Both the position numbers and the translations under genes were made by a program. From Flavihumibacter petaseus NBRC 106054 (GTDB lineage: Bacteria; Bacteroidota; Bacteroidia; Chitinophagales; Chitinophagaceae): a stretch of 64,000 nt of DNA. The number at the start of each line of letters is the position of its first letter. Position 1 is the stretch's first letter. Shown here piece by piece: positions 17,552 to 26,063 of the stretch. Under the pieces are notes generated by a model that saw only the letters and a list, made by a program, of their open reading frames with translations, did not search any database and was not told the origin of the DNA. The stretch covers positions 744,001-808,000 of the forward strand of contig NZ_BBWV01000001.1 of assembly GCF_000974785.1 (NCBI RefSeq), in the 5' to 3' direction.

Positions 17552-19933
17552 TCAGTAGGATAAGCTGAGCACCTGCGGCTTTCCGGTATACTCGAAATAT
17601 ACGCGGAGTGTGTTGTTGATGGGATCCCAGATGGAACCACTGCCCTTTCCCAGTTCGCTTTCTTCAAATTTGCTGCGTACCGGTACGATCATGTTATCCA
17701 GCCTGATCTGTTTGGGATTACCGGCGTTGCTGATGATCTCGAGAACGATCACTTTTTTGATCACCTTTCCCACATAACCGACATTGTCTGTGCCCACAAT
17801 GATCTGCTGCACATTCTTAACCGTCTTTGCCGAAAAATTGATCCGCTCGAAATTGCCGGTAGAGAGCGACTGCGGATTTTTTCCATCGTCATCAAACAGG
17901 GTATAACTGCTGGGATGTTCATCCTGATAATATTTCACCAGCAGGAATCTTGTTTTATAGTCGTCCGTGTTTCTCAGTCCCGGCCTTGTCGGAATAAAAC
18001 TGCCGGCCTTCACAAATACCGGGATCCGGTCCCATTGCACCGGCTCGTCGAGACTGGCACCGCCGGGAATGCGGCGGTTGGTCCAGAAGGAGAACCAGTC
18101 GCCCTCCGGTAACCAGAGCTTGCGGGTGGTTGCTCCCTTCTCCACTATAGGCGCAACCAGCAACTGATCACCCCACATATACTGGTCCGTGGATCGTTGC
18201 AGGTTACTGTCTGCAAAGGAGTAATAATTCATCGGCCGGATGAGCGGCTTTCCGATGGTCGTCTGGTCAAATGCAAGAGAATAATTGTAAGGAAGCAGAT
18301 CATACCGGATCTGGATGATGCGTCTTGCAGCATCGCGGATGCTGTCGGGCCATTCCACCGGTTCTGAAGGGTAGCTGGCTGCACCCGGATCGATATTACC
18401 CACCATGGTGCCGTGAGGACGAAAGACCGGTGTAAATGCTGCAAACTGCAGCCACCGGAGATAGAGCTCGGCATCACCATCGCCCCCGGCAAAACCGCCC
18501 GCATCGCTATGGATATAGGGTACACCAGAAATGCTCATCCCCTGCAACAGGGAGAGTTGAGCACGCAGGCCACTCCAGCTGCGGCTCACATCACCCGTCC
18601 ACGGAAATATCCCATACCGCGGGGTACCGGCAAAGCCGGACCGGTTCAGGTAGAAAAGACGTTGCCCCGGATAATTTTTAAGGTAGTAACCGGCCAGGAA
18701 TTTACTCCAGGTATGGCCATAGATATTGTGAACGACATCAGCCGATACACTGGTTGTTTTCCCTCCTATACTGATCTTATGGAACATATCTGCCGGATGC
18801 TTTTCAGGTTCTCCGAGATCTCCCCACCATCCGTCAACACCCAGCCTGATCTGTTTATCATAGAGCTTCCAGAACCAGCTCTGAGCATCATTCCGGAACA
18901 GATCCAGCAATCCCCCCTTCCCGAAATAAAGATCCTGCAGCGTATAGGGTTTACCGTTATTGTCCACCGCCAGGAAGGGCAGCGATTCCGGATAGTACTT
19001 CGTTCCTTCCAGGAAAAAGGGTTCTGAAATTAGGATGGTTTTGATCTTCCTGTTGGCCAGGCTATCCATCATGCCTTTCGGATCAGGCCAGTGCTGCCGG
19101 TTGATCCAGTCAAAATTCCCCAGCGTTCCCTGGATCTTATCACCAAACCAGAACAGGTCAAAGATCACAGCATCTGTGGGAATGCGTGCAGCCTGTGTTC
19201 TCTCAAGGATATCCAGCACCTGTTCCTGGCTCGTATAACCGAAGCGGCTCATAAAATTGCCGAAAGTCCACCGGGGAGGCAATGGCTGCCGGCCGGTCAG
19301 TTCTGTGAAATGCCGCAATTGTTCATCCAGTGTAGCGCCGGTGATGAGGTAGACATTCAGTTCTCCACCGGTGAATGAAACTTCCATCCAGGAGCTGTCT
19401 GATTTCCCCAGATCTGCATATCCCCGTGAGGGATTATCAAAGAAGACTGCATAACCCCGGCTCGAAAAGAAAACCGGAACTGAATAATTCAGGGCAACGG
19501 CACCTTCCTGGTATCCATAACTGGGTTCATTGTATAACGGCAGCCGGTATCCGCGACGGTTCAGATCAATTGCCCGTTCACCACCGCCATATAGCCGCTC
19601 ACCGGGTTCCAGCCGGATCCTGAATCCTTTCAGGCTTCCGGTATCGTCCCTGGCGAGTTCGAGTGAAACACTGTCGGGAAACAATACGGCGATATTTGTC
19701 GTCACCGTGTCAACATGCAACTCCCACCCCAGCACCTGCTTGTCGGGTTTCGCGATGACTGCATCACTCAGATTGGTTTGTAACCAGTTCCCCTCCGGCT
19801 GATAAACGAGTTTGAGGGCACTGGTCCCGAACGATTGCCATTTCCAGGATCTGTTTCCTTTCACCACAACCTGCGCTGCTACACCACCGGTGAACAGCAC
19901 AGTCAGGATTAGAAAAAGGATCCGGTTCCCCAT
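17552..19933 (-). CDS. Secreted GH31 alpha-glucosidase/alpha-xylosidase
   Basis: A 793-residue glycoside hydrolase with a signal peptide ending GVAAQ. The order is an N-terminal beta-sandwich with the GERLYGGGER motif, a catalytic TIM barrel and a C-terminal beta domain of the DUF5110 type. The nucleophile is Asp372 in DGWWGDLGEPE, and the acid/base is Asp448 in FPWTGDVS. It should release alpha-linked glucose or a related sugar from oligosaccharides in the periplasm. It is the last gene of a leftward unit with two LolA-like periplasmic proteins (12-base gap). Specificity within GH31 cannot be assigned by eye. Confidence 0.9.
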   Translation of the reverse strand: MGNRILFLILTVLFTGGVAAQVVVKGNRSWKWQSFGTSALKLVYQPEGNWLQTNLSDAVIAKPDKQVLGWELHVDTVTTNIAVLFPDSVSLELARDDTGSLKGFRIRLEPGERLYGGGERAIDLNRRGYRLPLYNEPSYGYQEGAVALNYSVPVFFSSRGYAVFFDNPSRGYADLGKSDSSWMEVSFTGGELNVYLITGATLDEQLRHFTELTGRQPLPPRWTFGNFMSRFGYTSQEQVLDILERTQAARIPTDAVIFDLFWFGDKIQGTLGNFDWINRQHWPDPKGMMDSLANRKIKTILISEPFFLEGTKYYPESLPFLAVDNNGKPYTLQDLYFGKGGLLDLFRNDAQSWFWKLYDKQIRLGVDGWWGDLGEPEKHPADMFHKISIGGKTTSVSADVVHNIYGHTWSKFLAGYYLKNYPGQRLFYLNRSGFAGTPRYGIFPWTGDVSRSWSGLRAQLSLLQGMSISGVPYIHSDAGGFAGGDGDAELYLRWLQFAAFTPVFRPHGTMVGNIDPGAASYPSEPVEWPDSIRDAARRIIQIRYDLLPYNYSLAFDQTTIGKPLIRPMNYYSFADSNLQRSTDQYMWGDQLLVAPIVEKGATTRKLWLPEGDWFSFWTNRRIPGGASLDEPVQWDRIPVFVKAGSFIPTRPGLRNTDDYKTRFLLVKYYQDEHPSSYTLFDDDGKNPQSLSTGNFERINFSAKTVKNVQQIIVGTDNVGYVGKVIKKVIVLEIISNAGNPKQIRLDNMIVPVRSKFEESELGKGSGSIWDPINNTLRVYFEYTGKPQVLSLSY

Positions 19934-19945
19934 AACAGTGATCAG

Positions 19946-20662
19946 TTAGGGTTTGAAGACGCTTTCGTCAACCGGCTTGTTATACTCCACTTTAGAAAGG
20001 GTCAGGTCGGCATTTATACCCATACCCAGTGGTACGTTGATTGACATGGGCACCACGTAACCGTCAGCCTGCTTCTGGTAGTTGCTGAATGTAGTTGTTT
20101 GTTCCATATCAGTACCGTTCACTTTCAGGCGGGTCACTGATTTCAATAGGTAATAGGTAGTAGGATCGAGGTACCAGGTATCCTGTTTGCCGCCCTTATA
20201 GTTGATTTTGAGTTTATAACAGGATACGCCGTTCACATCTTCCCTGCCGGCGAATTCAACAGTATGGCCTTTTGACTTATAATCTACCAGTGGCCCCTGC
20301 GCGTCGATCTGATCGCCGCCCTGGGCTACTGTTTCTTTGGGCATTTCTTCTGCGGCTGTCTGGCCGGTCCACGGCATAAAGGTCCAGCCCGCGGTTGGCG
20401 TAACGATGGTATAGCCATTCATCCCCATTACCATAATATCCTGGCGATTTCCCTTGGCCTGAAGTACAGTAGACACGATGGTAACATCAGCGCCCTGCAC
20501 CTGCATGGAGCCGGTGGAAATAAAGGAATTGATTTTTTTAAGATTTTCTTTTCCTCCGATGGCATTCAGGTATTTGTCCACCAGTTCGTCTGCCGTTTGT
20601 CCGGATGAACTGATAGATCCCAGGATGGCTGCGGCTAAAAATGCCAGTTTTACTGCTTTCAT
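19946..20662 (-). CDS. Periplasmic LolA-like protein, copy B
   Basis: A 238-residue protein with a clear signal peptide (ending SSSGQ). The first mature segment, TADELVDKYLNAIGGKENL, and the later CYKLKINYKGGKQDTWYLDP fit the outer-membrane lipoprotein-sorting-like families of Bacteroidota, a half-barrel that binds lipid or lipoprotein. Only the fold family is inferred; no catalytic residues are visible. It is a tandem paralogue of the gene just upstream (21-base gap), with matching order of motifs (GG-K/REKL, AGW, VNG-CYKLKI, DP-TYY). GH31 follows after 12 bases, but a functional link to sugar metabolism is unproven. Confidence 0.7.
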   Translation of the reverse strand: MKAVKLAFLAAAILGSISSSGQTADELVDKYLNAIGGKENLKKINSFISTGSMQVQGADVTIVSTVLQAKGNRQDIMVMGMNGYTIVTPTAGWTFMPWTGQTAAEEMPKETVAQGGDQIDAQGPLVDYKSKGHTVEFAGREDVNGVSCYKLKINYKGGKQDTWYLDPTTYYLLKSVTRLKVNGTDMEQTTTFSNYQKQADGYVVPMSINVPLGMGINADLTLSKVEYNKPVDESVFKP

Positions 20663-20682
20663 GTTGTGTTTTTGTTCGGTTG

Positions 20683-21432
20683 TTATGGTGCGGGTTGATA
20701 AAGTTTGGGGTCCACTTGCTGGTTTACTTCGATCTTTTCAATCATCATATTTCCTCCCATGCCTGTCCTTTTGATGGTATGGGGAAATACATAACCTTCC
20801 GGTGTCTTTTGATAGTCTTCGTATTCTGCGGTCACATAATCGCTGTTGGGACCTCCGGGGTTCTGTTGTCTTCTTCCCATCATGCCGGATGTTTTCCTTA
20901 CTTCCTTTACGATATACCAGGTATCCGGATCGATGCTGTAAAACTGATCAGCTCCACTGCCCAGGGTGATCTTTAATTTGTAACAGGTTTTACCATTAAC
21001 GGTATCGCGGCCGACCAGTTCTGCCTTGTTTCCCTTGGCGGCATAGTTGGATATTTGACCGGAAAGATCAAGTTCAGGTTGCATGGCACGCACCACTTCT
21101 TCGGGCATGGCTTCGAATTTGCCACCATTCCTCGGGTTGGAGAACCATCCTGCCTTATCCGTAGCGATCATGGTGAAATTTCCCATGGCACCAAAACTGG
21201 TTTCGGTACGGAGAAGTGATTTATTGACCTTGGTAATATGCGTGGTCAGTTCGTTACCATTCTGCATGACGGAAACGCCTTCCATATATACTGACTTAAG
21301 GCTTTCGAGTTTTTCACGGCCACCCATAGCCGACTCATACTTACTGATGATCTCGTCAACGGTTTGTGCCGGTAATATTGCCGGGCAACTGATCAGCAGT
21401 GTTATGATACCCGGTAACGCCCATTTTTTCAT
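20683..21432 (-). CDS. Periplasmic LolA-like protein, copy A
   Basis: A 249-residue protein starting at the ATG at 21432, which gives a good signal peptide (MKKWALPGIITLLIS to LPAQ). A longer frame upstream exists but would antisense-overlap the adenine deaminase gene and bury the signal. The mature N-terminus (TVDEIISKYESAMGGREKL) and CYKLKITLGSGADQFYSIDP align with its downstream paralogue. A Met/Gly/Gln-rich insert (TSGMMGRRQQNPGG) is particular to this copy. Likely a lipid- or lipoprotein-binding half-barrel protein; function unknown. A good -7 promoter match lies just upstream. Confidence 0.7.
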   Translation of the reverse strand: MKKWALPGIITLLISCPAILPAQTVDEIISKYESAMGGREKLESLKSVYMEGVSVMQNGNELTTHITKVNKSLLRTETSFGAMGNFTMIATDKAGWFSNPRNGGKFEAMPEEVVRAMQPELDLSGQISNYAAKGNKAELVGRDTVNGKTCYKLKITLGSGADQFYSIDPDTWYIVKEVRKTSGMMGRRQQNPGGPNSDYVTAEYEDYQKTPEGYVFPHTIKRTGMGGNMMIEKIEVNQQVDPKLYQPAP

Positions 21433-21450
21433 ATATAATTTTTGTATGAC

Positions 21451-21458
21451 CAAATGTA
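21451..21458 (-). promoter_or_regulatory. Candidate -7 element for the LolA-like/GH31 operon
   Basis: The minus strand reads TACATTTG, a perfect match to the Bacteroidota -7 consensus TAnnTTTG. It would start transcription about 12 bases before the start codon at 21432. The -33 element is less clear. A looser element, TAATTTTTG (21436-21444), points the other way toward the adenine deaminase gene, so the two promoters would overlap back to back. Confidence 0.4.
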
Positions 21459-21496
21459 ATCGGAAAAGTCCGGAAATTGCAGTACAAACCGCGCGT

Positions 21497-23098
21497 ATGA
21501 ACCGGATGCAGGGCAATATCATGGATATCCCCAACAGGCGGATTTATTTTGGCGAACTGGAATGGGAAGCCAATACCATTACGGGTATCCGCGCGTTGTC
21601 GGATATCGCCAATTCAGCCGCGCCGTATATCTGTCCCGGATTCGTGGATGCGCATGTTCATATTGAAAGCTCGATGCTGGTACCGAGTTCATTTGCCAGG
21701 ATCGCGGTGATCCATGGCACCATAGCCACTGTCAGTGACCCGCATGAGATCGCCAATGTATGCGGGGAAGAGGGTGTATCGTACATGATTGAAAATGGCA
21801 GCCAGCAACCTTTCAAATTCCATTTTGGTGTACCCAGTTGCGTGCCGGCAACAACCTTTGAAACGGCAGGAGCTGTTATTGATGCGGAAGGTGTTAACCG
21901 GTTACTTGGACGGCCTGACATTTACTACCTCAGTGAAATGATGAACTTTCCCGGTGTGCTTCACCAAGACCCGGAAGTGATGGCTAAACTGGCTGCTGCC
22001 GCAGCCCATGGCAAACCGGTTGACGGACACGCGCCCGGGCTTCGCGGAGATGCTGCCCGCCAGTATATTGCCGCAGGCATTACTACAGATCACGAGTGTT
22101 TCACTTATGAAGAAGCACTGGAGAAACTGCAGCTGGGCATGAAAATTCTCATCCGGGAAGGAAGCGCTGCCAGGAACTTTGAAGCATTGATTCCCCTGCT
22201 GGAACACTATCCCGGTCAGATGATGTTCTGCACCGACGACAAACATCCGGATAGCCTGGTAGCTGGTTACATCGACCAGCTTTGTGCCCGCGCTGTGGAG
22301 CATGAGATCGACGTATTCAATGTACTTCAGGCAGCCTGTATCAACCCTGTGGAACATTACCGGCTGCCCGTCGGGCAACTGCGTGAAGGTGACCGCGCTG
22401 ACTTTATCGTATTGGAAGATCTCCTTCATTTTAAGGTTCGTGAAACCTGGATCGAAGGACTGCAGGTTGCAGCAAATGGAAAAACACTGCTGAAACATAA
22501 AGCGGTTCAGCCGATCAACAGGTTTCATTCCAGGAAAATTCCGGCTGATGTGTTCCGGCTGACACCGGAGCAATTGCGAAAACCGGCCATTGGCGCGCTG
22601 GACGGACAACTGATCACGGAGAAAATCATCCACCAGGAACCCGTTGATCCGATAACATCAGGCTTGTTACCCTGTTTCGTTGTCAACAGGTACCAGGATG
22701 CTCCCCCTGCCGGTTGCCTGATCGCCAACTTTGGTTTACGTGAAGGCGCCATCGCCAGTTCGGTTGCCCATGACTCCCATAATGTTATTGTGGTGGGAAC
22801 CGATGAATCCTCGATTGCCCTCGCAGTCAACCTGATCATGGAGGCCGGCGGCGGCATCAGTTGTGTCAATTCAAACGAGGCAGCCCTGCTTCCGTTACCG
22901 GTTGCCGGATTAATGAGCGCAGCTGATGGCTTTGCCGTAGCGGAAGACTATACCCGCATCGACCGGATGGCCAAAGCGCTTGGATCACCCCTGTCGGCAC
23001 CTTTTATGACACTGTCATTTATGGCATTGCTGGTCATTCCCCACCTGAAACTGAGTGACCGGGGCCTTTTCGACGGCGACAGCTTTACCTTTATCTGA
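21497..23098 (+). CDS. ade: Adenine deaminase
   Basis: A metal-dependent amidohydrolase converting adenine to hypoxanthine and ammonia. The metal-binding PGFVDAHVHIESSMLVP, DPHEIANVCGEEG and DGHAPGLRGDAARQYIAAGI follow the family order, and the C-terminal domain has the typical HDSHNVIVVGTDE region. I prefer the ATG at 21497 (533 residues); ATG codons at 21446 (550 residues) and 21506 are also in frame. The residues before MQGNIMDIPNRR look unlike protein, and a divergent promoter overlaps the longest start. The gene stands alone on the plus strand; no purine riboswitch is visible upstream. Confidence 0.92.
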   Translation: MNRMQGNIMDIPNRRIYFGELEWEANTITGIRALSDIANSAAPYICPGFVDAHVHIESSMLVPSSFARIAVIHGTIATVSDPHEIANVCGEEGVSYMIENGSQQPFKFHFGVPSCVPATTFETAGAVIDAEGVNRLLGRPDIYYLSEMMNFPGVLHQDPEVMAKLAAAAAHGKPVDGHAPGLRGDAARQYIAAGITTDHECFTYEEALEKLQLGMKILIREGSAARNFEALIPLLEHYPGQMMFCTDDKHPDSLVAGYIDQLCARAVEHEIDVFNVLQAACINPVEHYRLPVGQLREGDRADFIVLEDLLHFKVRETWIEGLQVAANGKTLLKHKAVQPINRFHSRKIPADVFRLTPEQLRKPAIGALDGQLITEKIIHQEPVDPITSGLLPCFVVNRYQDAPPAGCLIANFGLREGAIASSVAHDSHNVIVVGTDESSIALAVNLIMEAGGGISCVNSNEAALLPLPVAGLMSAADGFAVAEDYTRIDRMAKALGSPLSAPFMTLSFMALLVIPHLKLSDRGLFDGDSFTFI

Positions 23099-23202
23099 TT
23101 TCACCGACACACACCCCAGTTTTACCGAAAATCGTATGGTTCCTGCCTATGTGACCTTGCCTCCGGACGCTGGCAGAGGTAGTTTTGTTCAAAATCAATC
23201 GT

Positions 23203-23940
23203 ATGGGACGACATCATAGATTCGGAAGCCGAAAATGCCAGCGGGGACACAGACCCAACAGTATCCTGATCGGATTACTCCTGCTGCTGGCAGGCGGACT
23301 GCTGTTCGCCAGGCAATTCGGCTTCCCGATCCCGTATTATCTTTTTACCTGGCAGATGTTCCTGATCGCCGTTGGTGTCTTCTCCGGTATCCGGAGTAAT
23401 TTCCGGGGTTTCGGCTGGGCAGCACCGATCATTATCGGTACCATCTTCCTGGTGAGGGACTATGTGCCGGATGCGTCAAACTATGAACCTTATATTATTC
23501 CGGCTGTCCTGGTAGGTGTTGGCTTATTCATCGTGCTGCGTAATGTGGGGCATCACCGCAGTGCACCAACAGATGAACCCTTTGCACCGGCAGAATCCGT
23601 GAGTGACGGGGAACGTGTGGAAGCCAGTTCGGTGTTTGCGGGAATCCGGAAAAATATCATCAGTAAAACTTTTTCGACCGGTGAAGTGTCGGCGGTATTC
23701 GGCAGTGCTGAGATCAACATGTTGCAGGCAGACCTGCAACCCAATGCGAAAATCGAACTCAATGCCGTATTCGGCAGCATCAAATTAACCGTACCGGCAC
23801 ACTGGCAACTTAAAATTGAGGCAAATGCCGTGTTGGGAAGCGTGGACGATAAGCGTCCGCAACACAGCATCTATTCTGACAAGGTTCTGATAGTAGAAGG
23901 AAATGCCGTTTTCGGCGGAATTGAAATCGAAAGCCATTAA
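23203..23940 (+). CDS. LiaF-like transmembrane protein
   Basis: A 245-residue protein from the ATG at 23203 (a TTG 18 bases upstream is in frame). A short basic, His-rich N-terminus leads into four hydrophobic segments (about residues 18-120), like the LiaF/DUF5668 transmembrane domain. A C-terminal beta-rich domain carries a repeated NAVFGS-type motif (VFGSAEINM, NAVFGSIKLTV, NAVLGSVDD, NAVFGGIEIES), typical of LiaF_C right-handed beta repeats. LiaF proteins modulate envelope-stress two-component systems. It leads an operon with a DUF4288 gene and a LytS/LytR-type pair, which supports such a role here. Confidence 0.8.
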   Translation: MGRHHRFGSRKCQRGHRPNSILIGLLLLLAGGLLFARQFGFPIPYYLFTWQMFLIAVGVFSGIRSNFRGFGWAAPIIIGTIFLVRDYVPDASNYEPYIIPAVLVGVGLFIVLRNVGHHRSAPTDEPFAPAESVSDGERVEASSVFAGIRKNIISKTFSTGEVSAVFGSAEINMLQADLQPNAKIELNAVFGSIKLTVPAHWQLKIEANAVLGSVDDKRPQHSIYSDKVLIVEGNAVFGGIEIESH

Positions 23941-23942
23941 TC

Positions 23943-24308
23943 ATGAACTGGTACATTGCCAAAATCATTTATGAGATCATCTGCGGAGACGGTTCACACA
24001 GTCCCCAGTTTGATGAACAACTGCGACTCCTACAAGCCACCGATGCTGCTGAAGCATTTGACCAGGCGAATGAGATCGGACTGACGGAAAGCCTGCGTTT
24101 CCAGAACGACAGGCAGCAACTGGTAGAGTGGAAATTTATCGGGGTACCGGAGTTACACCTCCTGGAAACGAATGCACATGGCGCAGAACTGTTCAGCCGT
24201 ATCCGTGAAGTAGACAATGCCTCCCATTACCGGGAGATCATACTCGGCAGGGCAAAAAACCTGCAACAAAACAAAACCACATGCCAGGAATACCACTTTC
24301 TAACGTGA
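23943..24308 (+). CDS. DUF4288-family protein
   Basis: A 121-residue soluble protein starting MNWYIAKIIYEI, the start typical of DUF4288, followed by a segment with FDEQLRLLQATDAAEAFDQANEIG and a conserved WKFIGVPELHLL. No signal peptide, membrane segment or catalytic motif is seen. The family has no known function. It lies 2 bases after the LiaF-like gene and its end overlaps the histidine kinase start by 28 bases, so it is translationally linked to the two-component system and may be an accessory factor (inference). Confidence 0.75.
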   Translation: MNWYIAKIIYEIICGDGSHSPQFDEQLRLLQATDAAEAFDQANEIGLTESLRFQNDRQQLVEWKFIGVPELHLLETNAHGAELFSRIREVDNASHYREIILGRAKNLQQNKTTCQEYHFLT

Positions 24309-25324
24309 GTCTCCGGCTGATCATGGGGATCTTTATCTACCTGGTCTGGCAACTGAATTTTATCGGTGTACTGCAACAGGAATTCGGATTCCAGGCGGCA
24401 CTCATTGATTCAGGAATTAACCTGCTCCTGCTGATGTTTTCCGCACAGATCATTCTGCATACTTTCCGGTTTTACCAGCCGCAGCCCAACCAGTTCTGGG
24501 TCATTCTCTCCATCGGTGCTGTATTTTCAGTACTACTGGTCATCTTTGCAAAACTTATGTTGCCGCTGCTGATCAAAAACAACCCGGCATATGAGACCTT
24601 TCTGAACAGGACAGTCAATATCAGGATCGGGTTTGCTATCCTTACGGTATGTTGTATGCTGGTGCTCAGCCTGCTTTGGAATATGCTGAACCGGGAAGTG
24701 GAGGCGCGGGAAAGAAAGGAGGAAACACAGGCACTCGCCAGGGAAGCGGAATTGTTCAAGCTTCGTCAGCAACTGCAGCCGCACTTCCTCTTTAACAGCC
24801 TCAATTCCATCAGCGCGATGGTGGTGACCGAGCCGGGAGAAGCAAGAAAAATGATTGAACAGTTATCCACTTTTCTGCGGGCGACCATCAACCGAAAGGA
24901 CGGGGAACTCATCAACCTGGAAGAAGAACTGGAACAGATCGACCGTTACCTGGTCATTGAAAAACTTCGTTTCGGTCACCGTCTGCAGACTTCCGTAAAT
25001 GCTGCTGAAGAATGTTTTTCGGCGAAATTGCCGCCGCTGATCCTGCAACCCGTAGTTGAAAACGCCATCAAATTCGGATTGTATGACACGATCGGTGAAG
25101 TCACCATCAATATAACGGCGACCTGCACTGCCGAAAGCCTGCAGATCACAGTATCCAATCCTTTTGATCCGTCCACGAGCAGCAGCCTGAAGGGAACAGG
25201 ATTCGGGCTCAACGCTGTAAAACGCCGCCTGTACCTGCTTTTTGGTCGCCAGGACCTGTTGACTACAGGCTCGGAAGACAACCTATTCATCACGACGATT
25301 CACATTCCGCAAGTTTATGTATAA
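24281..25324 (+). CDS. LytS/YehU-type sensor histidine kinase
   Basis: A 347-residue membrane kinase with four hydrophobic segments (about residues 10-135), a short coiled-coil-like linker rich in Glu/Arg, and the His_kinase domain LRQQLQPHFLFNSLNSIS with phospho-acceptor His168. An ATPase domain follows with VVENAIKFG and GTGFGLNAVKRRL. There is no periplasmic sensor domain, so input probably comes from the membrane or the LiaF-like partner. It overlaps the DUF4288 gene by 28 bases and the regulator gene by 8 bases. The start at 24281 is accepted because the membrane segment begins soon after. Confidence 0.9.
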   Translation: MPGIPLSNVSLRLIMGIFIYLVWQLNFIGVLQQEFGFQAALIDSGINLLLLMFSAQIILHTFRFYQPQPNQFWVILSIGAVFSVLLVIFAKLMLPLLIKNNPAYETFLNRTVNIRIGFAILTVCCMLVLSLLWNMLNREVEARERKEETQALAREAELFKLRQQLQPHFLFNSLNSISAMVVTEPGEARKMIEQLSTFLRATINRKDGELINLEEELEQIDRYLVIEKLRFGHRLQTSVNAAEECFSAKLPPLILQPVVENAIKFGLYDTIGEVTINITATCTAESLQITVSNPFDPSTSSSLKGTGFGLNAVKRRLYLLFGRQDLLTTGSEDNLFITTIHIPQVYV

Positions 25325-26063
25325 GGTGATCCTGATCGACGACGAACCACTGGCCAGCCGCATGGTGAAAGAGTACCTGGAACCCTACAAGGACCTATCT
25401 GTCCAGGCCATTTGCCACGATGGTTTTGAGGGATTAAAAGCTATCCAGCAGTTCCAGCCTGATCTTATCTTCCTGGACATCCAGATGCCCAAGATCAATG
25501 GTTTTGAAATGCTGGAGTTGCTGGAAAATCCGCCCGCGGTGATCTTTACCACAGCCTTTGACGAGTATGCCATCAGGGCTTTTGAACACCATGCATTGGA
25601 TTACCTGCTGAAACCATTTTCCCAGGAAAGATTTGACAAGGCCGTACAGAAATTTTTATCCCGGCATCCACAAACTGCTGCGGAACAAACGAAAGCGCTC
25701 CTTGAAACCGCTGCGGCCCATCCCCAGCAATTTGACCGCGTAGTGATCAGGGAAAACAGTAATATCCGCATCATTCCCATTGCCGACATTCATTATATTG
25801 AAGCTGCTGATGACTATGCGAAGATTGTAACCGGCAACGGAAGTTTTCTCAAGAACAGAACGATGGCTGCATTTGAAAAACAACTTCCTCCTGAAACCTT
25901 TGTACGCATACACCGTTCCTACATTGTGCATGTGGCGCAGATCACGCAATTACATCCGCATGAAAAAGAGACCTATACTGCCATTCTCCGGAATGGCAGG
26001 CAACTTCCCGTCAGCAAAACAGGGTATATGCGCCTGAGGGAGGTACTCGGCATCAACCGCTGA
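25317..26063 (+). CDS. LytTR-family response regulator
   Basis: A 248-residue DNA-binding regulator. The receiver domain (1-120) has the acidic pair DDE, phospho-acceptor Asp54 in IFLDIQMPKINGF, Thr in FTTAFDEYA and Lys in LLKPFSQERF. The LytTR domain (about 140-245) contains VVIRENSNIRIIPIADIHYIEAADDYAKI (shown as IADIHYIEAADDY) and FVRIHRSYIVH. It is the partner of the overlapping LytS-like kinase and the last gene of the operon. Its end overlaps the convergent HAD gene by 11 bases. The target genes are unknown. Confidence 0.93.
   Translation: MYKVILIDDEPLASRMVKEYLEPYKDLSVQAICHDGFEGLKAIQQFQPDLIFLDIQMPKINGFEMLELLENPPAVIFTTAFDEYAIRAFEHHALDYLLKPFSQERFDKAVQKFLSRHPQTAAEQTKALLETAAAHPQQFDRVVIRENSNIRIIPIADIHYIEAADDYAKIVTGNGSFLKNRTMAAFEKQLPPETFVRIHRSYIVHVAQITQLHPHEKETYTAILRNGRQLPVSKTGYMRLREVLGINR

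Noticed and set aside
21902-22633. 243-codon open frame opposite the adenine deaminase gene
   Set aside because: Fully inside a well-supported gene on the other strand, with no recognisable motif.
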